A stretch of 64,000 nucleotides of DNA. It comes from Streptococcus mitis (lineage in GTDB: Bacteria; Bacillota; Bacilli; Lactobacillales; Streptococcaceae). How positions within the stretch are numbered: position 1 is the first letter of the stretch; each line of letters opens with the position of its first letter. Of this stretch, positions 55,528 to 64,000 are shown in pieces. Under the pieces are notes generated by a model. The model was given only the letters and a program-made list of their open reading frames with translations. It ran no database searches and was not told the DNA's origin. The stretch lies in the NCBI RefSeq assembly GCF_001281025.1, contig NZ_CP012646.1, forward strand, positions 649,001 to 713,000, read 5' to 3'. The translations under genes and the position numbers were made by a program.

Positions 55528-57495
55528 ATGCAATCGAAAAAGTGGCTCTTAGGAGCGGGAGTGACCTTGAGTGCGGCCCTTCTTTTGGCAGCTTGTGGTA
55601 AAAGTGATAAGAAAGCAGATGCCCCGAGGAGCTTTTCTTATGTTTATGCAGTGGATCCGTCTTCCTTGGATTATAGCGTTACGAGTAAAAGTTCTACTTC
55701 TGACGTGATTGGTAATGTTGTTGATGGTCTTTTAGAGAATGATAAATATGGGAATCTTGTTCCGTCTTTAGCAGAGGATTGGACTGTTTCAACCGATGGT
55801 TTGACTTACACTTACAAACTTCGTAAGGGGGTGAAGTGGTATACTTCTGAAGGAGAGGAGTATGCAGAAGTTAAGGCGCAGGATTTTGTTACAGGTCTGA
55901 AGCATGCAGCAGATGCTAAGTCAGATGGTCTTTCTTTGATTGAAAAATCAATCAAAGGTTTGGAGGCTTATGTTAGTGGTGAGACCAATGATTTTTCAAC
56001 TGTAGGTGTTAAAGCTCTTGATGATTATACGGTAGAATATACCCTTAATAAACCAGAAAGTTTTTGGAACTCTAAAGTAACAACAGCAACCATGCTCCCT
56101 GTAAATGAAGAATTTTTGAATGCAACAGGCAAGGATTACGGAGCGCCAACCCCATCAAGTATTCTTTACAATGGTCCATATTTTTTGAAATCTTTGATTT
56201 CTAAATCTGTGATTGAATATGAAAAAAATCCTAACTATTGGGATAAGGAAAATGTCAAGATTGATAATGTAAAATTAACATTCTATGACGGATCAGATCA
56301 AGAATCCCTTATCCGTAGTTTCGCTACAGGAGCATATAATACAGCGAGACTTTTCCCAAATAGTTCAAGTTTTGCTTCTACCAAAGAGAAATATGGAGAT
56401 CAGATTATTTATAGCCCTCAGGAAGCAACTAGTTATTACTTTACTTTTAACGTAAATCGTCAATCATATAATAAAACAGCCAAGACAGATGAAGGACAAA
56501 AGCTTTCTACAAAAGAAGCCATGCTGAATAAAAATTTCCGTCAAGCAATTAATTTTGCCTTCAATCGCCACGCCTATACAGCTCAATTAAACGGTGAAGA
56601 GGGTGCGGATAAGATTATTCGTAATAGTCTAGTGCCAGATAATTACGTTCAAGTAGCTGGGAAGACCTTCGGACAGTTGGCTCAGGATGAACTACTGAAA
56701 TATGGAGAACAGTGGAAAGATGTGACTCTCACAGATGGTAAGGATACAATTTACAATCCAACAAAGGCCAAGTCTGCATTTGAAAAAGCGAAGTCAGAAT
56801 TGCAAGCTAAGGGAGTGAGTTTCCCGATTCATCTAGATGTGCCAGTAGAACAGACAGATGTAGTTGCGGTGCAACAAACCAATTCGCTAAAACAATCAAT
56901 TGAAGAAACGCTTGGAACGGAGAATGTGATTATAGATGTTCTTCAAATGACAGATAATGAGAAGGAAAGTATTACTTCTCAAGCTAAAGTTCCAACCCAA
57001 AAAGATTATGATTTGAACGGAACAGGTTGGGGACCAGATTACCAAGATCCAGCAACCTATCTCAATATTTTAGATGCTAAGAAGGGTTCTGCCTTGAAAC
57101 ATCTAGGTATAACAAAGGGCAAGGATCCTGAAGTTGTGGCAAAAGTTGGCTTGGATGAATACAAGAAGCTCTTGGATGATGCGGCTTCTGAGACAAGTAA
57201 TCTTGATAAACGATACGAAAAGTATGCTAAAGCACAGGCTTGGGTTACTGATAGTTCACTTCTTATTCCAGTTGCTTCTTCAGGGGGCTCTCCTATGGTT
57301 AGTCGTACTGTTCCATTTACCAAAGCTTATTCACAGGTCGGTATTAAGGGGGATCCATTTATTTTTAAAGGAATGGAACTTCAAAATGATATTGTGACAA
57401 CTAAAGAGTATGATGCGGCCTTCAAAAAGTGGCAAAAGGAAAAACTGGAATCGAATGCTCAGTATCAAAAGGATTTAGAAAAGCACATAAAATAA
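55528..57495 (+). CDS. aliC: AliC-like (AliB-like ORF1) oligopeptide-binding lipoprotein
   Basis: A 655-residue lipoprotein with lipobox LLLAAC (cysteine about residue 23) of the oligopeptide-binding AmiA/AliA/AliB family. It has the family start SFSYVYAVDPSSLDYSVTSKSSTSDVIGNVVDGLLEND, LVPSLAEDWTVSTDGLTYTYKLRKGVKW and the late LNGTGWGPDYQDPATYLNIL. Such proteins capture short peptides for the shared AmiCDEF permease; AliC and AliD homologues also signal from peptides of other species and affect competence. Located right after dexB, the place of aliC in null-capsule pneumococci. The letter is from position and type, as I could not align it to references. Confidence 0.87.
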   Translation: MQSKKWLLGAGVTLSAALLLAACGKSDKKADAPRSFSYVYAVDPSSLDYSVTSKSSTSDVIGNVVDGLLENDKYGNLVPSLAEDWTVSTDGLTYTYKLRKGVKWYTSEGEEYAEVKAQDFVTGLKHAADAKSDGLSLIEKSIKGLEAYVSGETNDFSTVGVKALDDYTVEYTLNKPESFWNSKVTTATMLPVNEEFLNATGKDYGAPTPSSILYNGPYFLKSLISKSVIEYEKNPNYWDKENVKIDNVKLTFYDGSDQESLIRSFATGAYNTARLFPNSSSFASTKEKYGDQIIYSPQEATSYYFTFNVNRQSYNKTAKTDEGQKLSTKEAMLNKNFRQAINFAFNRHAYTAQLNGEEGADKIIRNSLVPDNYVQVAGKTFGQLAQDELLKYGEQWKDVTLTDGKDTIYNPTKAKSAFEKAKSELQAKGVSFPIHLDVPVEQTDVVAVQQTNSLKQSIEETLGTENVIIDVLQMTDNEKESITSQAKVPTQKDYDLNGTGWGPDYQDPATYLNILDAKKGSALKHLGITKGKDPEVVAKVGLDEYKKLLDDAASETSNLDKRYEKYAKAQAWVTDSSLLIPVASSGGSPMVSRTVPFTKAYSQVGIKGDPFIFKGMELQNDIVTTKEYDAAFKKWQKEKLESNAQYQKDLEKHIK

Positions 57496-57567
57496 CGTGA
57501 ATGAGATTCTTGCTTTCGTTAGGTTATCAGTTAATTCATTGATATTTAAATGATAAATCGCATAAAA

Positions 57568-57610
57568 ACAAGGGAGGACTGTATGAAAGACAGAAATCCT
57601 TTGTTTTTTT
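57568..57610 (+). terminator. Terminator between aliC and aliD
   Basis: ACAAGGGAGGACTGT pairs with ACAGAAATCCTTTGT (some mismatches), closed by a run of seven Ts. Confidence 0.75.
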
Positions 57611-57653
57611 ATGACTAAAGTTTATAAACTTTCATTCTAGAAATTCAATTAAC

Positions 57654-57682
57654 TTTACAAATTCCCACTATTTTGGTAAAAT
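57654..57682 (+). promoter_or_regulatory. aliD promoter
   Basis: TTTACA at 57654-57659, 17-base spacer, TAAAAT at 57677-57682. Confidence 0.65.
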
Positions 57683-57721
57683 AAACCTATGTTATAAAAA
57701 CTAACATAAAGGAGAAAGAAG

Positions 57722-59680
57722 ATGACTACAAAAAAGCGTATCCTTAGTGCAGGTCTGACTGTTGCAGCTGCCTTGCTGTTAACTGCTTGCGGACAATCAG
57801 GTTCAGATACAAAAACTTACTCATCAACCTTTAGTGGAAACCCAACTACATTTAACTACTTATTAGACTACTACGCTGATAATACAGCTATTATTACTAA
57901 CCTAGTTGATGGTTTGCTTGAAAATGACAACCATGGGAACCTAGTTCCATCTTTGGCAGAAGACTGGTCTGTTTCGAGCGACGGTCTGACTTATACCTAT
58001 AAATTGAGAAAAGATGCCAAATGGTTCACGGCTGATGGTGAAGAATATGCCCCAGTCAAGGCACAAGATTTTGTGACAGGTATCAAGTATGCAGTGGACA
58101 ATAAATCCCAGGCCATTGACTTGATTCAAAACTCGATTAAGGGCTTGAATGATTATATTACAGGAGCGGATTCTGATTTCTCTAAGGTTGGGGTGAAGGC
58201 CATTGACGACCAGACTGTTGAGTATACTTTGGCACGCCCAGAACCTTACTGGAACTCAAAAACAACGAATAGTATTCTTTTCCCGGTAAATGAAGAGTTT
58301 TTAAATTCAAAAGGGAAAGATTTTGGTACCCTATCTCCAGATAGCATTCTCTACAGCGGACCTTATTTGTTAAAAGATTTCACATCAAAATCATCTATCG
58401 AGTATGTGAAGAATCCGCATTACTATGATCATGACAAAGTATCGATTGAACACGTGAAATTGGCCTATTTTGATGGTTCAGACCAAGAATTGACCATCCG
58501 TAACTTTGAAAGTGGAGCTTATTCTATCGCTGGGGTTTATCCGAATAGTTCTAACTTTGCTAAGACCAAGGAGAAATATAAGGATAATATCGTCTATAGC
58601 TTGCAGGACAAGACTTCTTGGTATTTCAATTTCAACGTCAACCGTAAGGCCTACAATCACACTGCTAAAACGACAGATGAACAGAAGAAGTCAACTGAGA
58701 CAACTGTCTTGAACAAAAACTTCCGCCAAGCAGTGAACTTTGCCTTGGACCGCACAGCCTATTCTGCTCAGTCAAATGGGGAAGAAGCAGCTAGCAAGAC
58801 CCTTCGTAACACCCTAGTGCCTCCTACATTTGTCCAAGTTGGAGACAAGACTTTTGGAGAAGTAGTTGCTTCTAAATTGGTCAACTATGGCACAGAATGG
58901 TCATATATTAACTTGGCAGATGCTCAGGATGCCTATTTCAACAAAGAAAAAGCCCAAGCAAAATTTGCGGAAGCTAAAAAAGAATTGGCAAGTCAAGGTG
59001 TGACTTTCCCTATTCACTTGGATGTGGCTGTTGATCAGACAAGTAAAAATGCTGTGACAGGAATGAACTCAGTTAAGCAGACCCTTGAGTCAGTTTTGGG
59101 TACTGATAACATTGTCATTGATGTTCAACAACTTTCAACGGATGATTTTAATAATGTAGCCTTTTTAGCGCCAACACCAGCTGATCGTGACTATGATTTG
59201 AACTTTGATGGTTGGGTAGGTGACTACCAAGATCCGTCAACTTATCTTAATCCTTTCAATGCAGAGGATGGATTCTACCTCAAGATTTTTGGTTTAGATG
59301 CTCAAGAAGATAAAGCTAAGATTGCTAGCTTGGGGCTTGATACTTACACCAAGATGCTCAAAGATGCAGATAGTGAAAATAAAGATGTAGCCAAACGCTA
59401 TGAAAAATATGCTGAAGCACAGGCTTGGATGATTGACAATTCTCTGATTATGTCAGCCATGTCAAGTGGTGGAACAGCTTCTGTAACCAAAGTAACGCCA
59501 TTTACAAGAGGCTATTCACTGGTCGGCATCAAGGGTGATGGCAATAACTACAAGTACATGAAACTGCAAAAAGATACTGTGACAACTAAACAGTATGAAG
59601 AAGCCAAGACCAAATGGGAGCAAGAAAGTAAAAAAGCAATCGAAAAAGCTCAAAAAGAAGCAGAAAATCATGTCAAATAG
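57722..59680 (+). CDS. aliD: AliD-like (AliB-like ORF2) oligopeptide-binding lipoprotein
   Basis: A 652-residue lipoprotein with lipobox LLLTAC (cysteine about residue 22). It is a paralogue of the preceding gene with the same fold and order of motifs: YSSTFSGNPTTFNYLLDYYADNTAIITNLVDGLLENDNHG, LVPSLAEDWSVSSDGLTYTYKLRKDAKWF, and LNFDGWVGDYQDPSTYLNPF. The peptide pocket differs, so the ligand should differ. The C-terminus is a charged coil (KWEQESKKAIEKAQKEAENHVK). It has its own promoter and terminators on both sides. The name rests on position and pair arrangement. Confidence 0.87.
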   Translation: MTTKKRILSAGLTVAAALLLTACGQSGSDTKTYSSTFSGNPTTFNYLLDYYADNTAIITNLVDGLLENDNHGNLVPSLAEDWSVSSDGLTYTYKLRKDAKWFTADGEEYAPVKAQDFVTGIKYAVDNKSQAIDLIQNSIKGLNDYITGADSDFSKVGVKAIDDQTVEYTLARPEPYWNSKTTNSILFPVNEEFLNSKGKDFGTLSPDSILYSGPYLLKDFTSKSSIEYVKNPHYYDHDKVSIEHVKLAYFDGSDQELTIRNFESGAYSIAGVYPNSSNFAKTKEKYKDNIVYSLQDKTSWYFNFNVNRKAYNHTAKTTDEQKKSTETTVLNKNFRQAVNFALDRTAYSAQSNGEEAASKTLRNTLVPPTFVQVGDKTFGEVVASKLVNYGTEWSYINLADAQDAYFNKEKAQAKFAEAKKELASQGVTFPIHLDVAVDQTSKNAVTGMNSVKQTLESVLGTDNIVIDVQQLSTDDFNNVAFLAPTPADRDYDLNFDGWVGDYQDPSTYLNPFNAEDGFYLKIFGLDAQEDKAKIASLGLDTYTKMLKDADSENKDVAKRYEKYAEAQAWMIDNSLIMSAMSSGGTASVTKVTPFTRGYSLVGIKGDGNNYKYMKLQKDTVTTKQYEEAKTKWEQESKKAIEKAQKEAENHVK

Positions 59681-59688
59681 ATGAGCGA

Positions 59689-59715
59689 GGTTCCGTAAGG
59701 GACCTTATTTTGATG
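59689..59715 (+). terminator. Terminator after aliD
   Basis: AGGTTCC-GTAA-GGGACCTT stem followed by TATTTTGATG, just after the stop codon. Confidence 0.7.
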
Positions 59716-59826
59716 TTTATATAGTAAATTTATTGATGTAATTGGTTGCAAGTCAAAAAGAATGTTTCGGAAAGAAGATTAAAATGCCTTACCTAAGCGG
59801 ATTTACCCCGCAAGTGTATTTTTTTA

Positions 59827-59835
59827 TGATATAAT
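59827..59835 (+). promoter_or_regulatory. cps promoter (extended -10)
   Basis: TGATATAAT with TATAAT at 59830-59835, 34 bases before the wzg start. No good -35 is present, which is usual for extended -10 promoters. Confidence 0.6.
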
Positions 59836-59869
59836 AAAATGAAATAAAAATTGATAATAGAGGTATATC

Positions 59870-61315
59870 GTGAGTAGATCTTCGAAGCGAGCTCGTAAGG
59901 GTAAAACAAAAATATTGATTAGTTGGGGGTTGCTAGCTATCTATGCATTACTAGCAGTCTTTTTATTGTTTTTGATTTTCAAGTACAATATGCTAGCCTT
60001 CCGATATCTCAATATAGTGGTTGCTGTCTTAATTGTAGCCTTAGCCATCTTGTGCTTCTTTTTAATTCGGTCCAAGAAAGCTAAAAATCTAACGCTGATT
60101 TTATTACTGCTTGGTGTGTTAATCAATGGAACTTCTCTCTTTGCTGTAGGGCAGTTCATTGGATTTACCAGTCGCCTGAATGCGACATCGAACTACTCAC
60201 ATTATTCGATGAGTATTGCGGTATTAGCAGATAGTTCAATTGATAATATCAGTCAGGTAACCAGTGTAACGGGGCCGACTGGGACGGATAAGGATAATAT
60301 CCAACAGTTGATGAATGATCTTAAGGCTAGTCAAAATAAGGAATTGACAGTCGAAGAAAGCAGATCCTATCTTGCGGCCTATAAGAGCTTGTTAGCTGGC
60401 GATACAAAGGCAATCATTCTAAACAGTGTCTTTGAAAACATTATCGAATCAGAATATCCTGACTATGCTTCAAAAATTAAGAAAATCTATACCAAAGAAT
60501 TAACCAAGACGGTTGAAACTCCAAAAGATGTCAAGGGTGACAGTTTCAATGTTTATATCAGTGGAATTGATACTTACGGTCCAATCAGTTCGGTTTCTCG
60601 TTCGGATGTCAATATCATTATGACAGTGAATCGCGAAACGAAAAAGATTCTTTTGACAACGACTCCTCGTGATTCCTATGTTCCAATTGCAGATGGTGGT
60701 AACAACCAAAAAGATAAGTTGACCCATGCGGGGATTTATGGAGTAGATGCTTCCATTCATACACTGGAAAATCTCTACGGTATTGACTTGAACTATTACG
60801 CTCGTTTGAATTTCACTTCTTTCTTGAAATTGATAGATCTTCTCGGTGGAGTTGATGTTCATAATGATCAAGAATTTACTGCTCATACAAATGGGAAGTT
60901 CTATCCTGTAGGGAATGTTCATCTTGACTCGGAGCAAGCTCTTAGCTTTGTACGTGAGCGTTATTCATTGGCAGATGGAGACCGAGATCGTGGTCGTAAC
61001 CAGCAAAAAGTCATTGTTGCAATTCTGCAAAAGTTAACTTCGACAGAAGCTTTGAAAAATTATGACAGTATTATAAAGGGTCTACAAGATTCCGTGCAAA
61101 CTAATATGCCACTTGAAACCATGATGAACATGGCCAATGCCCAACTTGAGAGTGGTGGAACTTATAAGATTAATTCGCAAGATCTTAAAGGAACAGGGCG
61201 TATGGATTTGCCATCCTATGCCATGCCTGATAGCAACCTTTACATGATGGAGATAAGTGATAGCAGTTTAGAGTCAGTCAAGGCTGCAATCAATGATGTG
61301 ATGGAAGGAAAATAA
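59870..61315 (+). CDS. wzg: Wzg/CpsA, LytR-CpsA-Psr family capsule ligase
   Basis: A 481-residue membrane protein. It starts with GTG and GAGG upstream. Three N-terminal membrane helices (about 16-38, 45-65, 73-95) precede an accessory domain (about 100-215) and the LCP catalytic domain (about 225-430), which moves glycopolymers from lipid carrier to peptidoglycan. Conserved residues are in [46 protein letters not shown] and [23 protein letters not shown]. It is the first gene of the cps operon and remains intact although the rest is deleted. It may still act on teichoic acids or other polymers. Confidence 0.94.
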   Translation: MSRSSKRARKGKTKILISWGLLAIYALLAVFLLFLIFKYNMLAFRYLNIVVAVLIVALAILCFFLIRSKKAKNLTLILLLLGVLINGTSLFAVGQFIGFTSRLNATSNYSHYSMSIAVLADSSIDNISQVTSVTGPTGTDKDNIQQLMNDLKASQNKELTVEESRSYLAAYKSLLAGDTKAIILNSVFENIIESEYPDYASKIKKIYTKELTKTVETPKDVKGDSFNVYISGIDTYGPISSVSRSDVNIIMTVNRETKKILLTTTPRDSYVPIADGGNNQKDKLTHAGIYGVDASIHTLENLYGIDLNYYARLNFTSFLKLIDLLGGVDVHNDQEFTAHTNGKFYPVGNVHLDSEQALSFVRERYSLADGDRDRGRNQQKVIVAILQKLTSTEALKNYDSIIKGLQDSVQTNMPLETMMNMANAQLESGGTYKINSQDLKGTGRMDLPSYAMPDSNLYMMEISDSSLESVKAAINDVMEGK

Positions 61316-61321
61316 GACAAA

Positions 61322-61432
61322 ATGATTGATATTCATTCGCATATCGTATTTGGTGTGGATGATGGTTTAAAATCTAAGCAAGAAAGCAAGGTTCTTTTGA
61401 CAGAAGCCTATGGACAAGAAGTACGGACTTGA
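61322..61432 (+). pseudogene. wzh: Stump of wzh/cpsB (PHP-type tyrosine phosphatase)
   Basis: 36 codons starting 6 bases after wzg: MIDIHSHIVFGVDDGLKSKQ, then ESKVLLTEAYGQEVRT and a stop. It matches the first residues of Wzh (normally about 243), including the D-x-H-x-H metal motif. The frame then ends at TGA, and the remaining 85 percent of the gene is absent. This is the left side of a large deletion in the capsule operon. Confidence 0.92.
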
Positions 61433-61522
61433 GATGTAAAACATACAATTGTAACATCGATTAAAGTTATCCATCTTGTACAATTGCTACAACAGTTTGT
61501 TAAAAAATAAAAGGAGGGGGTT
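61433..61522 (+). other. Deletion junction between wzh stump and glf
   Basis: 90 bases between the wzh stop and the glf start. After the TGA the same frame runs on for 25 codons (DVKHTIVTSIKVIHLVQLLQ and five more residues) to a TAA at 61508-61510. This may be the 3' end of another deleted capsule gene that preceded glf. GGAGGGGG for glf follows. Confidence 0.55.
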
Positions 61523-62626
61523 ATGTACGATTATCTTGTCGTTGGTGCTGGTCTTTTTGGTGCAGTATTTGCCCATGAAGCAGCCCTAAAAGGAAAAAAA
61601 GTGAAAGTCATTGAAAAACGGAATCATATCGCGGGTAATATCTATACTCGTGAACAGGAAGGAATTCAAGTTCACCAGTATGGTGCTCATATTTTCCATA
61701 CTTCTGATAAGGAGATTTGGGATTATGTAAATCAGTTTGCAGAGTTTAACCGTTACACAAACTCTCCAGTTGCAAATTATAAGGGAGAGATTTATAATCT
61801 TCCTTTTAATATGAATACCTTCAATAAACTTTGGGGAGTTGTAACGCCAGCAGAAGCACAGGCTAAGATTGATGAGCAACGTGCTGTTTTAAATGGCAAA
61901 ACTCCTGAAAATTTGGAAGAACAGGCTATTTCTCTTGTAGGTACAGACATCTACGAAAAATTAATCAAAGATTATACAGAAAAACAGTGGGGCAAGCCAA
62001 CTACGGAACTTCCAGCCTTTATCATTCGCCGTTTGCCAGTACGTCTGACCTACGATAACAACTATTTTAATGATACCTATCAAGGGATTCCAATTGGTGG
62101 TTACACTCAAATAGTTGAAAAAATGTTGGATCATGAAAATATTGATGTAGAAATAAATGTTGATTTCTTTGCGAATAAAGAGCAATATCTAAAAGAGTTT
62201 CCTAAGATTGTCTTTACGGGTATGATTGATGAATTCTTTGACTATAAGTTGGGTGAACTAGAGTATCGTAGTCTTCGTTTTGAAAATGAGACCTTGGATA
62301 TGGAGAATTACCAAGGAAATGCAGTTGTGAACTATACGGATGCAGAGACTCCATATACACGTATTATTGAACACAAACATTTTGAGTTTGGCAATCAAGA
62401 AAAGACTATCATTACTAAAGAACATTCTAAAACATGGGAAAAAGGTGATGAGCCTTATTATCCAGTAAATAATGATCGTAATAATCATTTGTATAAATCA
62501 TATAAAAAACTGGCTGATGAGCAAGGGAATGTTATCTTTGGTGGTCGTTTAGGACATTATCGTTATTACGATATGCACCAAGTAATTGGAGCAGCTTTAC
62601 AGTGTGTAAGAAATGAGTTAGATTAA
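61523..62626 (+). CDS. glf: UDP-galactopyranose mutase
   Basis: A 367-residue FAD enzyme that converts UDP-galactopyranose into UDP-galactofuranose. The dinucleotide-binding start is MYDYLVVGAGLFGAVFAHEA, followed by VIEKRNHIAGNIYT, the active-site region QYGAHIFHTSD, KQWGKPTTELPAFIIRRLPVR and the late GGRLGHYRYYDMHQVIGAAL. Intact and of normal length. In capsule loci glf is often the last gene before aliA. No galactofuranosyl-transferase is found in the window, so its product might go to another polymer. Confidence 0.95.
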   Translation: MYDYLVVGAGLFGAVFAHEAALKGKKVKVIEKRNHIAGNIYTREQEGIQVHQYGAHIFHTSDKEIWDYVNQFAEFNRYTNSPVANYKGEIYNLPFNMNTFNKLWGVVTPAEAQAKIDEQRAVLNGKTPENLEEQAISLVGTDIYEKLIKDYTEKQWGKPTTELPAFIIRRLPVRLTYDNNYFNDTYQGIPIGGYTQIVEKMLDHENIDVEINVDFFANKEQYLKEFPKIVFTGMIDEFFDYKLGELEYRSLRFENETLDMENYQGNAVVNYTDAETPYTRIIEHKHFEFGNQEKTIITKEHSKTWEKGDEPYYPVNNDRNNHLYKSYKKLADEQGNVIFGGRLGHYRYYDMHQVIGAALQCVRNELD

Positions 62627-62670
62627 ACACCTAGAACTGTTAACCAGCTACTTTTTAGAAATATGATCGA

Positions 62671-62709
62671 TAATTCCTTGACTACCTAATGTAGTTGAGG
62701 GATTTTTTT
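62671..62709 (+). terminator. Terminator after glf
   Basis: TCCTTGACTAC and GTAGTTGAGGGA stem followed by seven Ts. Confidence 0.82.
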
Positions 62710-62775
62710 GATAATATTCATATTATTGCAAAGTTGTTGTTTAAAAAATAATTTTCTAAAATTCAGAAAATTCTA

Positions 62776-62804
62776 TTGACAGGACTTTAAATATAGTCTA
62801 TAAT
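62776..62804 (+). promoter_or_regulatory. aliA promoter
   Basis: Perfect TTGACA (62776-62781) and TATAAT (62799-62804) with a 17-base spacer, 25 bases before the start codon: the strongest consensus promoter in the window. Confidence 0.88.
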
Positions 62805-62829
62805 GGATAGAAAAACAAAGGAGAATACT

Positions 62830-64000
62830 ATGAAAACAAGAAAAGTATTGGCTCTTGCGGGAGTAACTTTATTAGCAACAGGTGTTTTAGCTGCTTGCTC
62901 TGGCTCAGGGTCTAGTGCAAAAGGTGAGAAAACTTTTTCTTATGTTTACGAAACAGATCCAGATAACCTGAACTACTTGACAACTGGTAAGGCAGCAACT
63001 GCTGACATTACTAGTAATGTGATTGATGGATTGCTTGAAAATGACCGCTATGGTAACTTTGTGCCATCTATGGCTGAGGATTGGTCTGTATCTAAGGACG
63101 GCTTGACTTACACTTATACAATCCGTAAAGATGCCAAGTGGTACACATCTGAAGGAGAAGAGTATGCGCCTGTGAAAGCTCAAGACTTTGTAACAGGACT
63201 TAAGTATGCGACAGATAAGAAATCAGAAGCCCTTTACTTGGTACAGGATTCAATTAAAGGTTTGGATGCATACGCTAAAGGGGAAACTAAAGATTTCTCT
63301 CAAGTTGGGATTAAAGCGATTGACGATCAAACAGTTCAATACACTTTGAACAAACCTGAAAGTTTTTGGAATTCTAAAACAACAATGGGTGTCTTAGCAC
63401 CAGTTAATGAAGAGTTTTTAAACTCTAAAGGAGATGATTTTGGGAAAGCAACAGATCCAAGCAGTATCCTTTATAACGGACCTTTCTTGTTGAAATCATT
63501 GGTCGCTAAATCTTCAGTAGAATTTGAAAAGAATCCAAACTACTGGGATAAGGACAATGTTCACATTGATAAGGTAAAACTTTCATTCTGGGATGGTCAA
63601 GATACAGGAAAACTTGCAGAAAACTTCAAAGATGGAAGCTTTACAATGGCTCGTCTCTTCCCGACAAGCGCAAGTTATCCTGAACTTGAAAAAGAGTTTA
63701 AAGACAACATCGTTTATACACCACAAGATTCTACTACTTATTTAGTAGGTACTAATATTGATCGCCAGTCTTATAAGTACACTTCTAAGACTACAGATGA
63801 ACAAAAGACTTCAACCAAGAAAGCTCTTCTAAACAAAGATTTCCGTCAAGCCCTTGCCTTTGGTTTTGATAGAAAAGCCTATGCTTCTCAAGTGAATGGT
63901 GCGAATGGGGCAACTAAACTGCTTCGTAACTTGTTTGTTCCTCCTACATTTGTACAGGCAGATGGAAAGAACTTTGGCGAAATGGTCAAAGACAAATTGG
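62830..64000 (+). CDS. aliA: AliA oligopeptide-binding lipoprotein, 3'-truncated by window edge
   Basis: First 390 codons of a third oligopeptide-binding lipoprotein; the frame is open to the end of the window. Lipobox GVLAAC (cysteine about residue 23). It has FSYVYETDPDNLNYLTTGKAATADITSNVIDGLLENDRYG and FVPSMAEDWSVSKDGLTYTYTIRKDAKWYTSEGEEYAPVKAQDFVTGLKY, close to AliC and AliD. In pneumococci aliA marks the right border of the capsule locus, and it follows glf here, so the locus is closed. It delivers peptides to the AmiCDEF permease. Full length should be about 660 residues. Confidence 0.92.
   Translation, partial: MKTRKVLALAGVTLLATGVLAACSGSGSSAKGEKTFSYVYETDPDNLNYLTTGKAATADITSNVIDGLLENDRYGNFVPSMAEDWSVSKDGLTYTYTIRKDAKWYTSEGEEYAPVKAQDFVTGLKYATDKKSEALYLVQDSIKGLDAYAKGETKDFSQVGIKAIDDQTVQYTLNKPESFWNSKTTMGVLAPVNEEFLNSKGDDFGKATDPSSILYNGPFLLKSLVAKSSVEFEKNPNYWDKDNVHIDKVKLSFWDGQDTGKLAENFKDGSFTMARLFPTSASYPELEKEFKDNIVYTPQDSTTYLVGTNIDRQSYKYTSKTTDEQKTSTKKALLNKDFRQALAFGFDRKAYASQVNGANGATKLLRNLFVPPTFVQADGKNFGEMVKDKL

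Overview
The window is a chromosomal stretch of a mitis-group Streptococcus, most likely S. mitis, S. pseudopneumoniae or an unencapsulated S. pneumoniae relative. The evidence is direct. Gene blocks follow pneumococcal order: ribU-PAP2, pheS-GNAT-pheT, rplM-rpsI, GH31-glutathione peroxidase, rsmH-ftsL-pbpX-mraY-clpL-luxS-dexB, and aliA at the right edge. A boxA-boxC type BOX element is present, and so are the streptococcal capsule-locus landmarks dexB and aliA. I could not run a database search, so species is not resolved.

Layout. 1-12.3 kb is housekeeping: the end of an ECF transporter gene, a GNAT, trmL behind a structured leader with its own terminator, ribU behind an FMN riboswitch, a PAP2 phosphatase, a ParB/Srx-like protein and GNAT pair, T-box controlled pheS, a GNAT, pheT, an ABC-2 exporter, and rplM-rpsI with an L13-type leader. 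12.3-26.3 kb is an element integrated at the 3' end of rpsI: a 51-bp copy of the rpsI end marks its right border. It holds a tyrosine integrase, a CI-like repressor with a three-site operator region, an excisionase-like protein, a replisome-organizer protein, two MobC-like proteins without a relaxase, an IS3-family (IS150-type) insertion, and a 2596-residue LPXTG surface protein with seven 456-bp repeats. Just past the right border is a broken second integrase, so elements have stacked at this site.

26.9-38.2 kb is a carbohydrate locus: a YesMN-type two-component system divergent from an LplABC-type ABC importer, a DUF624 membrane protein and a GH31 glycosidase. A second copy of the IS3 element interrupts the first permease gene after 17 codons with a clean 3-bp target duplication. 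38.4-42.1 kb holds a peptide-transporter remnant, an IS scrap, the BOX element and an HdiR/UmuC-type SOS cassette with a clear promoter and palindromic operators. 42.1-44.4 kb has glutathione peroxidase and a DUF3278/XRE cluster.

44.5-53.6 kb carries the division genes, with a pbp2x allele that has several substitutions known from beta-lactam-resistant lineages (including an SALK instead of STMK active-site motif), CtsR-controlled clpL with a small upstream reading frame, luxS and a UPF0371 protein. 53.7-64.0 kb is the capsule region reduced to dexB, two AliB-like peptide-binding lipoproteins (aliC/aliD type), wzg/cpsA, a 36-codon stump of wzh/cpsB, glf and aliA. No glycosyltransferase, flippase or polymerase gene is left, so the strain should not make a typical Wzy-type capsule from this locus.

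No rRNA, tRNA or CRISPR array was seen. The most distinctive features are the rpsI-integrated element with its giant Rib-like adhesin, the repeated motif inside that element, the covarying palindrome at the IS left end, and the collapsed capsule locus.
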